Assembly (NCBI RefSeq): GCF_022808865.1
Contig: NZ_JAKZLB010000004.1
Span: 62,001-126,000 of the forward strand
Length of the DNA stretch: 64,000 nucleotides
Source of the DNA: Geothrix oryzisoli
Lineage (GTDB): Bacteria > Acidobacteriota > Holophagae > Holophagales > Holophagaceae
Direction of reading: 5' to 3'
Part shown: positions 6,709 to 16,024 of the stretch, piece by piece
How positions within the stretch are numbered: the stretch's first letter is position 1
How the letters are laid out: each line of letters begins with the position of its first letter
Program-made: the position numbers and the translations under genes
The notes under the pieces: model-generated
The model's input: the letters and a program-made list of their open reading frames with translations, nothing else
Told to the model about the DNA's origin: nothing
Database searches by the model: none

Positions 6709-8454
6709 TCAGGGTCTGGGAGGTTCCATCCGGAAGGCGAAGGTCTTCCAGGGGGCATCCAGCAGCACCCGGGTCTCGCCACGCCAGCCGGTGCCCGGAT
6801 CCTCGCCGCGGATCCGCAGGCTCGCGCCAGCCTTGGAGCCATCCAGCAGGACCTTGGGCCGGAACTCCGTCCAGGGCCCCACCGTGTAGGTCCCATCCTG
6901 GCGCTTCTCCCCGATCTGGACGGTCCCCAACACCGCGACGCCCTCCGCGGGCAGCAGGTCCAGCTTCAGGTTGCCGCGACCGCTCGCGCGGAGCTGGAGC
7001 GTGATCTGGCCGCCACTGCCCCGCCGGAGCACACCCTGCACCTCTCCCTCCGCCAGCGGCGCCTCCGGCTGCACGGCCTTCGCCGCCAGCACGCCCAGCA
7101 CCATCTCCCGGTAGCGAGTCGCCTCCTCGGTGATGCGTCCCTCATCCAGGGCCTTCTCGCCGCAGTTGTAGGCCGCCACGGCCTTCTGCACGTCCCCCTG
7201 GTAGCGGTCCAGCAGGAAGCGCAGGTATCTCGCCCCCGCCGCCATCACCTGGGTGGGATCATCCAGGTCCTTCGCGCCATAGGTCCGGGCCGTCCCAGGC
7301 ATGACCTGGAGCAGACCCGAGGCGCCTCTGGAGCTCCTGGCCGCAGGGTTGAAGCCACTTTCCACCCAGGCCATGCTGCGGAGCAGCTGGGGGTCCAGGC
7401 CCTCCTGGGCCGCCAGGGCATCCAGCTTCGCCACCACCTCGGCGGGCGCGCCGATGGGAGGCCGTTCCGGGGTTCCCGCCCGCAGGGCCAGGACCAGACA
7501 CGGGGCCAGCAGGAGGGTCAGCAGCCCCCAGGAGGATCCACGGGCAGGCTTTGGGGCAAGCAGGCGTTCGATGCGGGTGAGCAAGTGTCCTCCTCGGGCC
7601 GCGAGGGCCGGGAACAGGGAGTGGGGGAGGGTGCGCTGGAGATCGTCCAGCGCGTTGAGGGCCAGGGCCAGCCGCCGCGGATCACCGAGGCTCCGGGCCG
7701 CCAGGCCGTCGGCGAGTTCTTCGCGCTCGGCCCGGATCCGGGCCGAGAGCCACCAGATGGCGGGGTGGAAGAAGAGCAGAGTTTCGGCCAGACCCTGGAT
7801 GAGGTTGGACAGAGGGTCCAGCCGCTGCACATGGGCCAGCTCGTGGGCCAGGAGGGCCTCCAGGTAGCTGGGCGGCAGGCTGGTGAGCAGGGCCGCCGGG
7901 ACCAGCACCACGGGCTTCCAGAGTCCGAGGACCATGGGCGTGTCGCCCTGCCCCGCCAGGAGCAGACGGATCGGCCTCAAGATCCCCATGCGCCGGGCGA
8001 GCGCCTCCAGCCGCTCCTGCCATTCGCCGGACGCAGGAACCGCCCGCCGTCGCCACCGCAGGCTGAGGCCATACCCTCCGGCGAGGCGCAGGGCCATGAG
8101 GCCGGCCCCCAGGGCCCAGAGGGCCACCAGGAGCGGCAGCCGGGGCTGCAGGGAAGCCTCCCATCGCGCCAGCAGGGGCCGGGCAGGAGGGTTCATCCGC
8201 GGCAGGCTGGTGGAAGCCGCCAAATCCATGTCTGCGCTTCCCGCCTGGCCGTACTCGGCCGGTGCGGGGCGATGGAAGCGCCAGCCCGTGGCGGCCGGCA
8301 GCACCAGGCAGAGGAGCAGGACCAGGCCGTTCAGCCGATGCCGGGCCTGGCCGTGGAGGGCCACTCCGCCCAGGGCTGCCAGCGCGACGAGCAGGCAGCC
8401 CTGCCAGAGCGCGTGGACGAGGGTCCAGCCGAGAATCTGGACGAGGGTTTCCAT
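6709..8454 (-). CDS. BlaR1-like M56 membrane metallopeptidase fused to a lytic transglycosylase (SLT) domain
   Basis: Residues 1-60 and about 105-135 hold N-terminal membrane segments. An M56 peptidase domain follows with the zinc motif HELAH (204-208), a downstream 'REELADG' third-ligand region (about 246) and a further membrane segment near 307-325. After this comes a goose-lysozyme-like SLT domain (about 335-460): 'MAWVESGFNPAARSSRGASGLLQVMPGTA' with catalytic glutamate near 364, and 'AVAAYNCGE'. A beta-rich tail of about 115 residues ends the 581-aa protein. BlaR1/MecR1 proteins cleave BlaI-type repressors on sensing cell-wall stress, and SLT enzymes cut peptidoglycan glycans. The blaI-like gene directly upstream ends in TGATG overlap with this start (ATG 8454; a GTG at 8457 is possible). 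The sensor here would thus be a murein-binding or murein-cutting domain rather than a penicillin-binding one; that last point is inference. Confidence 0.85.
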   Translation of the reverse strand: METLVQILGWTLVHALWQGCLLVALAALGGVALHGQARHRLNGLVLLLCLVLPAATGWRFHRPAPAEYGQAGSADMDLAASTSLPRMNPPARPLLARWEASLQPRLPLLVALWALGAGLMALRLAGGYGLSLRWRRRAVPASGEWQERLEALARRMGILRPIRLLLAGQGDTPMVLGLWKPVVLVPAALLTSLPPSYLEALLAHELAHVQRLDPLSNLIQGLAETLLFFHPAIWWLSARIRAEREELADGLAARSLGDPRRLALALNALDDLQRTLPHSLFPALAARGGHLLTRIERLLAPKPARGSSWGLLTLLLAPCLVLALRAGTPERPPIGAPAEVVAKLDALAAQEGLDPQLLRSMAWVESGFNPAARSSRGASGLLQVMPGTARTYGAKDLDDPTQVMAAGARYLRFLLDRYQGDVQKAVAAYNCGEKALDEGRITEEATRYREMVLGVLAAKAVQPEAPLAEGEVQGVLRRGSGGQITLQLRASGRGNLKLDLLPAEGVAVLGTVQIGEKRQDGTYTVGPWTEFRPKVLLDGSKAGASLRIRGEDPGTGWRGETRVLLDAPWKTFAFRMEPPRP

Positions 8455-8825
8455 CACTCCTCCCCGCTCAGCAGCTCGCGGATGCGGGCCTTTTCCTCGG
8501 GGCTGACCTCCCCGGACCGGAGGGCCGCGAGCACCAGCGCTCCGGCAGAGCCCCCGAAGAGGCGCTCGGTCAGATCTGCCACCAGGCCCCCTTCCATGGC
8601 CGAGCGGCTGTGGGCCGGGGCATAGACGTGGCTGCGCTGCCGCTCATCGCGGGTCACCAGCCCTTTGTCCAGCATCACCTGGAGCATCCGCAGCACCCCC
8701 GTATAGGCGTAGACCTCCCGGCGGTTCAGGCAGGCATGGACCTCTTTCACGGTGGAGGGTCCCAGGTCCCAGAGGACCCGCAGGAACTTGAGCTCCACGT
8801 CCGTCGGCTTGAGGGGGCGCTTCAT
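8454..8825 (-). CDS. BlaI/MecI-family transcriptional repressor
   Basis: This 123-aa protein has the winged-helix core of BlaI/MecI ('KPTDVELKFLRVLWDLGPSTVKEVHACL...YTGVLRMLQVMLDKGLV') and a C-terminal dimerisation helix region containing 'RLFGGSAGALVLAAL'. Family members bind TACA/TGTA dyads and are inactivated by cleavage through their M56 partner, here encoded immediately downstream with overlapping stop and start. The frame is open further upstream, but the ATG at 8825 gives the family N-terminus. A matching dyad sits 8 bases before this start, so autoregulation is likely. No target gene other than the operon itself is visible. Confidence 0.88.
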   Translation of the reverse strand: MKRPLKPTDVELKFLRVLWDLGPSTVKEVHACLNRREVYAYTGVLRMLQVMLDKGLVTRDERQRSHVYAPAHSRSAMEGGLVADLTERLFGGSAGALVLAALRSGEVSPEEKARIRELLSGEE

Positions 8826-8832
8826 GGGAATC

Positions 8833-8864
8833 CTACACAAGATGATGTAGACCATTTTGTGTAG
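8833..8864. promoter_or_regulatory. Inverted repeat upstream of blaI-like gene, probable operator
   Basis: CTACACAA (8833-8840) and TTGTGTAG (8857-8864) form an 8-bp dyad. A third TGTA at 8846-8849 makes TACA-N8-TGTA with the first arm. TACA/TGTA half-sites are typical of BlaI/MecI operators. It lies 8 bases upstream of the repressor start, where a bound repressor would block transcription. Confidence 0.7.
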
Positions 8865-8919
8865 ATTCACCCCGTTGTCAAGGGCCGCCCAGAGACAAAA
8901 CGCCGTCAGGCCAGGAAAA

Positions 8920-8948
8920 GTACAAGCCCGGCTCTGCCGGGCTTGTAC
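8920..8948 (-). terminator. 13-bp hairpin followed by TTTT, second terminator of malic enzyme
   Basis: Read on the minus strand, GTACAAGCCCGGC, loop AGA and the exact complement are followed by CTTTTCC, the form of a Rho-independent terminator. It sits behind the first terminator at 8999-9018. Confidence 0.7.
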
Positions 8949-8998
8949 GCGGGGGCCCCGGGGGTGTTCGCGCAGCGAGGAACCCCCGGACAGCAAAA

Positions 8999-9018
8999 GG
9001 GCACCCCGAAGGGTGCCC
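8999..9018 (-). terminator. UUCG-type hairpin with T-run after malic enzyme
   Basis: On the minus strand GGGCACCC-TTCG-GGGTGCCC is followed by TTTTGCTG. The stable UUCG tetraloop and the T-run make this a classic Rho-independent terminator for the malic enzyme transcript. Confidence 0.8.
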
Positions 9019-9154
9019 AAGTGTCTCGGCCGCTTGGATCATGGGCCGGAAGGGGCTGGCGTGAACGGTCGCCCCGTGGGAGGAAAGAGGGACTCTTCCC
9101 GCCCCCAGGCTAGGCCTTGGCCCAGCCCCCTCAAGGGGGAAAATCGGTCCTGGG

Positions 9155-10885
9155 TCAATCCTCCTGGTGCAGGGTGCCGGGCCGGTACGAGGTGTAGTGG
9201 GGCTCCCACTGGGCCTTGGCGACGATGGCCTCCAACTGCCCGTCATCCAGCAGCCGGCCGAGCCCGGCATCCCGGGCTTCCTTGCCGACGGCCACAGCCA
9301 CGGCGGCGGATACCCCCCGGATGTCCTTCATCTCGGGCAGCAGCAGGCCCGTGGCCTCCTGCTCAGGCGTGACAAAGGCGCTGATGGCCTTGCTGGCCGC
9401 CAGGAACATCCGGTCGGTGATCCGGGTGGCCTTGCAGACCAGAGCGCCGAGGCCCACGCCGGGGAAGATGTACATGTTGTTGCACTGGGAGGCCTGGAGC
9501 GTGCGGCCCTTCCAGTCCATGGGCGCGAAGGGGCTGCCGGTGGCCACCAGGCCCTTGCCGTCCGTGGCCTTCCAGACCGCCTCGGGCGAGCACTCGCACT
9601 TGTGGGTGGGGTTCGAGAGGGCCAGCACGATGGGGCGCTCGGAGTGCTTGGCGGTCTCCGCCAGGATGGCCTCGTTGAAGAGGTCCGGCTGGGCGGTGAC
9701 GCCGATGAGCACCGTGGGGTGGGCGTTGCGGACCACATCCGGGAGGCCGATGCGGGAGGGGTCGTCCAGCTTCCAGCCCTCCACGACGGACCGGCACTGG
9801 GCCAGCGGCAGCTGCGGGCCCTCCAGCAGCGGATCGCCTTCGATGAGCAGGCCCTGCATGTCCACGGCGAAGATGCGCTGGCGGGCCTCTTCGTCCGAGA
9901 GGCCTTCCGCCTTCAGGGCGGCGCGGATGTTCATGGCGATGCCGGTGCCGGCCTGGCCCAGGCCCACGATGACGTAGCGCTCGTCCTGGAAGCGGCTCTT
10001 CTTGATGCGCATGGCCGTCATGAGGGCCGCCAGGGCCGTGGACCCCGTGCCCTGGATGTCGTCGTTGAAGGAGAGGATCCGCTCGCGGTAGCGGTCGAGG
10101 TTCTTGAAGGCCGTGTGCTTGGCGAAGTCCTCCCACTGGAGCAGCGCGCCGGGGAAGTTGCGCTTCACGCCAAGCACGAATTTCTCGACGAGCTCTTCGT
10201 ATTCCGCGCCGCGCAGGCGGGGCTTGCGGATGCCCAGGTAGAGGGGATCCTCCAGCAGCCGGGGATTGTTCGTGCCCACATCCAGCGTGATGGGCAGGCA
10301 GACGCCGGGGTGGACGCCGCCGGCGGCCACGTAGAGGCTCACCTTGCCCACGGGGATGCCCATGCCGTCCGAGCCGAGGTCGCCCAGACCCAGGATGCGC
10401 TCGCCGTCGGTCACGACGACGAGGTTCACCTGGGGCTGGGAGAGGCCATGGAAGATCTGGTCGATGTTCCCGATGTTCTCCGGCGTGATGTAGATGCCCC
10501 GGTAGCGCCGCTGGATGTGGCTCAGCTGGAGGCAGGCCTGGCCGACGGTGGGCGTGTAGACGATGGGCACCATCTCGTCCAGGTGGTCCACCAGGAGCCG
10601 GTAGAAGAGGACTTCATTCCGATCCAGGAGGCCAGACAGGTAGATGTACTTCTCCAGGTCGTCGGACTTGCGCAGGAAGGCTTCATAGGTGCGGTCCAGC
10701 TGGGAATCCAGGCTGGAGATGCCGGGGCGCAGCATCCCGTCCAGGCCCAGGCTCAGGCGCTCCTCCTTGCTGAAGGCGGAGGCCTTGTTCAGGTGCGGGT
10801 TGTTCAGCAGGGCCCGCCCACGGACGTAGACGTCGTAGTATTCCTCGCCCGTCAGCGGGTCGATCTTCAAGGTGAAGGTCTTCAT
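9155..10885 (-). CDS. NAD-dependent malic enzyme
   Basis: Malic enzyme oxidatively decarboxylates malate to pyruvate and CO2, making NAD(P)H. The 576-aa length fits the large (SfcA/MaeA and eukaryotic) type. The malate/metal region includes 'EMVPIVYTPTVGQACLQLS', 'VVVTDGERILGLGDLGSDGMGIPVGK' and 'SFNDDIQGTGSTALAAL', and a Rossmann region holds 'YVIVGLGQAGTGIAMNI'. 'ALSNPTHKCECSPEAVW' is the conserved C-terminal part. The usual NAD-preferring enzyme has this form, but cofactor choice cannot be proved from sequence. It is a single gene with its own tandem terminators. A TACACT element (minus strand near 10954) may be its -10 box. Confidence 0.92.
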   Translation of the reverse strand: MKTFTLKIDPLTGEEYYDVYVRGRALLNNPHLNKASAFSKEERLSLGLDGMLRPGISSLDSQLDRTYEAFLRKSDDLEKYIYLSGLLDRNEVLFYRLLVDHLDEMVPIVYTPTVGQACLQLSHIQRRYRGIYITPENIGNIDQIFHGLSQPQVNLVVVTDGERILGLGDLGSDGMGIPVGKVSLYVAAGGVHPGVCLPITLDVGTNNPRLLEDPLYLGIRKPRLRGAEYEELVEKFVLGVKRNFPGALLQWEDFAKHTAFKNLDRYRERILSFNDDIQGTGSTALAALMTAMRIKKSRFQDERYVIVGLGQAGTGIAMNIRAALKAEGLSDEEARQRIFAVDMQGLLIEGDPLLEGPQLPLAQCRSVVEGWKLDDPSRIGLPDVVRNAHPTVLIGVTAQPDLFNEAILAETAKHSERPIVLALSNPTHKCECSPEAVWKATDGKGLVATGSPFAPMDWKGRTLQASQCNNMYIFPGVGLGALVCKATRITDRMFLAASKAISAFVTPEQEATGLLLPEMKDIRGVSAAVAVAVGKEARDAGLGRLLDDGQLEAIVAKAQWEPHYTSYRPGTLHQED

Positions 10886-11001
10886 GGGAGCCCCTTATCC
10901 ACAGGATCATGCGAACGCGCCGGAATCCAAGAAGGCCGCGCGAATGACCACCCCAGTGTAGCCAATCTACCCCAGGGCAGCGGGTCACATGAGGACCCCG
11001 G

Positions 11002-12996
11002 TCAGTGGAGGAGCGCCGCCAGTTCTGCTGGCGAAGTCACGGGCCGGGCGCAGGTGTGGCCCCGGCAGACGAAGGCGAAGGGACCGGCCGTGGAGAGGCC
11101 TCGCGCTTCGTGGAGCGGGAGGAGCTGATCTTCCGAGGCGGAGAGCACCCTGCCCGGCAAGTGCCGCCGATGGACCTCCGCCAGCAGCGCCTGCACGGCG
11201 GGACTGCCGGGGTCGCCCGAAATGGCCACCTCCACCGGCTCGCGCAGGGCCAGATCGAGCACCCCGAGCATGCCCAGGAAGGCCCGGGGCGCCCGCTGCA
11301 TCCAGGCGGCGAAGCAGCGGAGAGCCCCCTCGGCCGCCTGCCGGAAATCCTCGCGCTGGAGGTGCCGGGAGAGCCGCAGCAGGGCCCGGGCGGCGAGCGT
11401 ATTGCCTCCGGGAAGGGCGTTGTCGAAACCTGGCTTCTGCCGGAAGAGCAGATCCGCCTGGTCCGCCTCGGTGCTGAAGAAACCGCCCTCCGCGGGATCC
11501 TGGAAGCGGGCCAGCAGGTCCTCGGCCAGAGTCTCCGCCCAGCGCAGCCAGGCCGGATCGAAACCGGCCTCATAGAGATCCACCAGGCCTTCGACCACGG
11601 CCGCACTGTCCTCGAGAAAGCCCGGCGTGTGGGCCTGCCCCTGCCGCCACACCCGCAGCAGGCGGCCGTCCCGCCACAGGTCCCGGCGCAGGAAGGCGGC
11701 GCAGGCCCGGGCCGCGTCCAGGTAGCGCGGGTCGCCCAGCACCTGGAACCCCCGGGCCATGGCGGACAGGGCCAGGCCGTTCCAGGCGGCCAGCACCTTG
11801 TCATCCTTGGCGGGGCGGACGCGGCGGTCCCGCCAGAGCCGCAGCTTCTCGCGCAGGGCCCGGTCCTCGCCTTCGGGCAGGCGCGCGCTCGCCTCGCTGG
11901 AGAAGCGGTGGACGACGCTCCGGCCATGCTCGAAATTCCCGCCGGCCGTGATGCCGAAGGCCGCGCAGAACCGCGCGCCATCGGCCTCCCCCAGCGCGTT
12001 GCGGACCTCGGCGGGCGTGAAGGCGTAGAACTTCCCCTCCTCGCCCTCGCTGTCGGCGTCTTCGCTGGAATGGAAACCGCCGCTGGGATCCTGCAGATCC
12101 CGGAGCAGGTAGTCCAGGGTCTCCCGGGCCACCTGGGCGTACCGGGGCTCGCCCGTGGCCTGGAAGGCCGTGAGGTAGCAGGCGGCCAGCTGGGCGTTGT
12201 CGTAGAGCATCTTCTCGAAGTGCGGCACCAGCCACCGATCGTCCACGCTGTAGCGGGCGAAGCCGCCGCCCAGGTGGTCGTACATGCCCCCCTCCCACAT
12301 GGCGTCCAGAGTGCGCCGGGCCATGAGCTGGTCCTCGGCCCCGCCCCGGGCCAGGATCAGTTCCACGGCCATGGGCTGCGGGAATTTCGGCGCGGGACCG
12401 AAGCCGCCCCAGCGGGCGTCGAAGCCCTGGCGGAGCTGCTGGAGGGCGGCCTTGAACCACGCGTCGTCCGGCAAGCCATCGCCCCGCTCCACGGCGGCCT
12501 GGCGACGGAGTTCCGTGGCCAGGCTGCCGGCCTGGGCCACCACCCCGGATCGGTCCTCCCGCCACACCTCGGCGATGCGGGTGAGCAACGGAATGAAGCC
12601 CGGCATGCCGCCCCGCGGCTCCGGCGGAAAGTAGGTGCCGCCGTAGAAGGGCTCCAGGTCCGGCGTGAGCCAGACACTCATGGGCCACCCCCCCCGGCCC
12701 GTGAGCGTCTGCACCGCGTCCATGTAGAGGTCATCCAGGTCGGGCCGCTCCTCCCGGTCCACCTTGATGCTCACGAAGTGCGCGTTCAGCACCTCGGCCA
12801 CCGCCGGGTCCTCGAAGCTCTCCCGCTCCATGACATGGCACCAATGGCAGGCGCTGTAGCCGATGCTGAGGAAGATGGGCTTTGCTTCAGAGCGGGCCTT
12901 GGCCAGGGCCGCCTCGCCCCAGGGGAACCAGTCCACGGGGTTGTGGGCGTGCTGGAGCAGGTAGGGGCTGAGGCTTCCAGCGAGATGATTGGACAT
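11002..12996 (-). CDS. DUF255 (YyaL-type) thioredoxin-fold protein
   Basis: The 664-aa protein has the family opening '[21 protein letters not shown]' and a thioredoxin-like domain (about 1-160) with the redox-like motif '[16 protein letters not shown]'. A long alpha/alpha-toroid region (about 200-600) follows, similar to glycosidases and epimerases. Human SPATA20 and bacterial YyaL belong here; their biochemical role is not settled. The start at 12996 has a purine-rich GGGGGAG at about ten bases. It is divergent from ffh, with about 100 bases shared upstream. Confidence 0.9.
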   Translation of the reverse strand: MSNHLAGSLSPYLLQHAHNPVDWFPWGEAALAKARSEAKPIFLSIGYSACHWCHVMERESFEDPAVAEVLNAHFVSIKVDREERPDLDDLYMDAVQTLTGRGGWPMSVWLTPDLEPFYGGTYFPPEPRGGMPGFIPLLTRIAEVWREDRSGVVAQAGSLATELRRQAAVERGDGLPDDAWFKAALQQLRQGFDARWGGFGPAPKFPQPMAVELILARGGAEDQLMARRTLDAMWEGGMYDHLGGGFARYSVDDRWLVPHFEKMLYDNAQLAACYLTAFQATGEPRYAQVARETLDYLLRDLQDPSGGFHSSEDADSEGEEGKFYAFTPAEVRNALGEADGARFCAAFGITAGGNFEHGRSVVHRFSSEASARLPEGEDRALREKLRLWRDRRVRPAKDDKVLAAWNGLALSAMARGFQVLGDPRYLDAARACAAFLRRDLWRDGRLLRVWRQGQAHTPGFLEDSAAVVEGLVDLYEAGFDPAWLRWAETLAEDLLARFQDPAEGGFFSTEADQADLLFRQKPGFDNALPGGNTLAARALLRLSRHLQREDFRQAAEGALRCFAAWMQRAPRAFLGMLGVLDLALREPVEVAISGDPGSPAVQALLAEVHRRHLPGRVLSASEDQLLPLHEARGLSTAGPFAFVCRGHTCARPVTSPAELAALLH

Positions 12997-13099
12997 ATCC
13001 GGCTCCCCCGGACCGGATTATGACCGAGGATGCCTTTCACGACAGGGGAATGCCCTCGCACACCGGTAGAATGGAATTTTCGTGCCGACCTGGAGTCCC

Positions 13100-14458
13100 A
13101 TGTTCGACAGCCTCACCCAAAAACTCAGCCAGGCGATGAAGACCCTCCGGGGCCAGTCGAAGCTGACGGAAGCCAACCTCGAAGCCGTGCTGCGCGAAGT
13201 GCGCATGGCGCTGCTGGAGGCCGATGTCCACGTGAGCGTGGCGCGCACCTTCCTCCAGCGGGTGAAGGAGAAGGCCCTCGGCGCCGAGGTCATGCAGGGC
13301 CTCAACCCGGCCCAGGCCTTCATCGACATCGTCCACCGGGAGCTGGTGGAGATCATGGGCGGCCAGGCGCCGGAGCATCCCATCACCTTCGCCTCCAAGC
13401 CGCCGACGGTGGTGATGATGGTGGGCCTCCAGGGCGCCGGCAAGACCACCACCTGCGGCAAGCTGGCGGTGTTCCTGAAGAAGCTGGGCCGCTCGCCCCT
13501 GCTGGTGCCCGCGGATGTCTACCGCCCCGCGGCCATCGAGCAGCTGCATGTGGTGGCCAGGGAGGCCGGCGTGCCCTCCTTCCGCACGGACGTGAAGGAT
13601 CCTGTCGCCATCTGCGCCGCGGCCCTGGCCGAAGCGAAGCTCAAGGGCTGGGATACGGTCATCCTCGACACCGCGGGCCGTCTGCATCTTGATGAAGGCC
13701 TCATGGAGGAGCTGGTCCGCATCAAGGCCGCCACCTCGCCGGATGAGATCTTCTTCGTGGCCGATGCCATGACCGGCCAGGACGCAGTCCGCAGCGCCAC
13801 GGCCTTCCACGAGAAGCTGGGCATCACCGGCGTGGTGCTCACCAAGACTGACGGCGACACCCGCGGTGGTGCGGCCTTCAGCATCAAGCAGGCCACTGGG
13901 CAGCCCCTAAAGTTCGTGGGCGAGGGCGAGAAGCTGGAGGACTTCCAGCGCTTCCACCCGGACCGCATGGCCCAGCGCATCCTCGGCATGGGTGACGTCC
14001 TCAGCCTCATCGAGCACGCCAAGGACAAGATCGACGAGAAGGAAGCCGAGGTCATGGCCCGGCGCATGGCCAAGAACCAGTTCACCCTGGAGGACATGCG
14101 CAAGCAGTTCCAGCAGGTGCAGAAGCTGGGCTCCATGAACAAGATCATCGGCATGCTGCCGGGCCTGGGGCAGATGAAGGATCAGCTTGCGAGCGTAGCC
14201 ACGGACAAGCGCATCAAGCATCTCGAGGCCATCATCAATTCCATGACGCCTGCGGAACGGGCCAACCACAACCTGCTGGACGGCAAGCGCAAGCGCCGCA
14301 TCGCCGCGGGCTGCGGGCGCCCCGTGAGCGAGATCAACCAGCTCATCAAGCAGTACGTGGAGACGAAGAAGATGATGGGCCAGATGAACGATCCCAAGTT
14401 CATGGCCCGCATGCAGCGCATGGCCAAGATGGGCGGCGGGCCGAACCTTCCCTTCTAG
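13100..14458 (+). CDS. ffh: Signal recognition particle protein Ffh (SRP54)
   Basis: Ffh binds 4.5S RNA and signal sequences and delivers ribosomes to FtsY at the membrane. The 452-aa protein has the N domain (1-90), the GTPase G domain with P-loop 'GLQGAGKTTT' (109-118), 'DTAGRLHLDE', 'TKTDGDTRGGAAFS', and the methionine-rich M domain (about 300-452) with 'GMLPGLGQMKDQ' and the RNA-binding segment 'RRIAAGCGRPVSEINQLIKQY'. I chose the ATG at 13100 because it gives the family start and has GGAG five bases upstream. It leads the ribosome-biogenesis cluster downstream. Confidence 0.96.
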   Translation: MFDSLTQKLSQAMKTLRGQSKLTEANLEAVLREVRMALLEADVHVSVARTFLQRVKEKALGAEVMQGLNPAQAFIDIVHRELVEIMGGQAPEHPITFASKPPTVVMMVGLQGAGKTTTCGKLAVFLKKLGRSPLLVPADVYRPAAIEQLHVVAREAGVPSFRTDVKDPVAICAAALAEAKLKGWDTVILDTAGRLHLDEGLMEELVRIKAATSPDEIFFVADAMTGQDAVRSATAFHEKLGITGVVLTKTDGDTRGGAAFSIKQATGQPLKFVGEGEKLEDFQRFHPDRMAQRILGMGDVLSLIEHAKDKIDEKEAEVMARRMAKNQFTLEDMRKQFQQVQKLGSMNKIIGMLPGLGQMKDQLASVATDKRIKHLEAIINSMTPAERANHNLLDGKRKRRIAAGCGRPVSEINQLIKQYVETKKMMGQMNDPKFMARMQRMAKMGGGPNLPF

Positions 14459-14482
14459 CCCTCCCTTCGAGAGGTCCCCCTG

Positions 14483-15967
14483 GTGCTCCCCCGCCCCCTG
14501 TCGTCCGCAAGAACCTGGATGGTCCTCGGGGTGGTTCTGGCCGTCGGACTGGCGGGGGCGTGGCTGTGGCGATCCCAGGCCCACTCCCCAGGGGCGCGGC
14601 GGGTGCTCATCATCAGCCCCGAACCTTCGCATCAGACCGACGTGAACCAGGGGCTCGAGACCCTGATCTCGGACCACTTCGAGGTGCTGGCCGGTGCCAC
14701 GGTCATCCACGCCGCCGCGGTCCCTCCGCCCGCGGTCCTCCGGAAACTCCCTCTGGACCTGGCGCTGTTCCGCTTCCATGGGCGGCGGGAGGGGCAGCGG
14801 CTGGCCCTGACGACCCAGTGGACCACGCCCGCCGAATTGCTGGCGGGACACCCCTGGAACCTGAATGTGCAGCCCCCCATGGACCCCGACCAGGCCATGG
14901 CGGCCTGGCTGGCCCATTGGCCCCTGGAGCGCCGCCATCGTTTCAGGGCGGACCTCTACCCTCGCAATCCCGAGCATTTCTGGGCGCTTCTGCACGCCAT
15001 GGCCATCCAGGACGACCGGGAAGCCACGGCCCATCTGGGTGACACCCAGGCCCTGGCCGAGGCTGAGCCCATGTGCGCCACAGCCTGGGTGACGCTGGGG
15101 GATCATCTCTACCGCAGCCTGTGGGTGGATCCCGCCCAGGCGGGAATCGGCCTCAATTCCCGCACCCACAAGGTGTTCCAGCGCGCCGTCAGCCTGGTTC
15201 CGGGGCACCCCCGGGCCACCTTCCTGTGGTCCCTGATGCTCACGGACACCGGGAACCAGGACCTCGCCCTGCGGGTGCTTGGCGAAGCGGTGCGCCTGAG
15301 GCCCGATGCACCGGACCTCTACCTGGGCCTCACCTACGCGGGCCGCACCGCGGGCCTGCTGGCCGGGGCGCACTCGGCCCTGACCCGGCGGGAAGCCCTC
15401 CTGACCCCCCTTGCGCCCAGTTCATTCTGGACCGTGGAAACCACCAATCTCTATCTCGGCAACTGGCCGGCTTTCGAGCGGGACCTGCAGCAGGCCCGCG
15501 CCGTGCGGGAGGATGCGGGCGTCCTGTTCTACCAGGGCTACCTGGCCCTGCTGAAGGGCGACCGCAGGGCCGCCCTCGCGCACATGAAGGCCTCCGAAGC
15601 GGCGACAGGTTCCAGCCCGTTCCAGGATCTCAGCCGGGTCTATCGCGCCCTGCTCGAGGGGCGCATCGAGGATGGCCTGGCCGAACTGCGGAACATCGAC
15701 GAGATCCGCGGGAAGCTCCGCATCCCCGACGGGGAGCTGACCTTCAAGCAGGCGGAGGCCTATTCGCTCCTGGGCGACGCGGACCGGGCCGTGGACTGCG
15801 CCACCCGGGCTTTCGTCCAGGGCTTCAGCTGCGCCCGCTGGTACGAGACCTCACCCTTTCTCGAGAAGATGCGGACCCATCCGCGCTGGCCGACCCTGAG
15901 GCGGAATGTCCGGGAGCGCCAGGCCGTCCTCGAGGGGACCTTCCCCCTCTCCAGCTTCGAGCCCTGA
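14483..15967 (+). CDS. Membrane-anchored TPR protein of unknown function
   Basis: The 494-aa protein starts at a GTG with GAGAGG upstream. It has one N-terminal membrane segment (12-28), then a region 'RRVLIISPEPSHQTDVNQGLETLI' that looks like the TolB-N-like fold found behind the membrane segment of Ser/Thr kinases in this window, and finally many TPR-like helices (about 170-480). I do not recognise a named family. The layout equals the extracytoplasmic half of such kinases without the kinase. It sits between ffh and rpsP, an unusual place, 24 bases after ffh. Confidence 0.65.
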   Translation: MLPRPLSSARTWMVLGVVLAVGLAGAWLWRSQAHSPGARRVLIISPEPSHQTDVNQGLETLISDHFEVLAGATVIHAAAVPPPAVLRKLPLDLALFRFHGRREGQRLALTTQWTTPAELLAGHPWNLNVQPPMDPDQAMAAWLAHWPLERRHRFRADLYPRNPEHFWALLHAMAIQDDREATAHLGDTQALAEAEPMCATAWVTLGDHLYRSLWVDPAQAGIGLNSRTHKVFQRAVSLVPGHPRATFLWSLMLTDTGNQDLALRVLGEAVRLRPDAPDLYLGLTYAGRTAGLLAGAHSALTRREALLTPLAPSSFWTVETTNLYLGNWPAFERDLQQARAVREDAGVLFYQGYLALLKGDRRAALAHMKASEAATGSSPFQDLSRVYRALLEGRIEDGLAELRNIDEIRGKLRIPDGELTFKQAEAYSLLGDADRAVDCATRAFVQGFSCARWYETSPFLEKMRTHPRWPTLRRNVRERQAVLEGTFPLSSFEP

Positions 15968-15975
15968 ATTAGCGC

Positions 15976-16004
15976 TTGGGCGATGCCCCTTTATGGGATA
16001 CACT
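15976..16004 (+). promoter_or_regulatory. Probable rpsP promoter TTGGGC-N17-TACACT
   Basis: TTGGGC (15976-15981) and TACACT (15999-16004) are separated by 17 bases and end 20 bases before the rpsP ATG, in the gap after the TPR gene. Confidence 0.5.
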
Positions 16005-16024
16005 TTCCTGCTCAGGGAGTGCCC

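Larger units (their letters stand above)
8826..9154. other. Intergenic region with operator and two terminators
   Basis: This 329-base stretch holds the blaI operator at its left end and two terminator hairpins of the minus-strand malic enzyme gene. Close to the malic enzyme stop there is a short dyad, CCCCCT-CA-AGGGGG (about 9126-9139). No supported open reading frame was found; the ORF reading into it from blaI is only an upstream extension. Confidence 0.7.
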
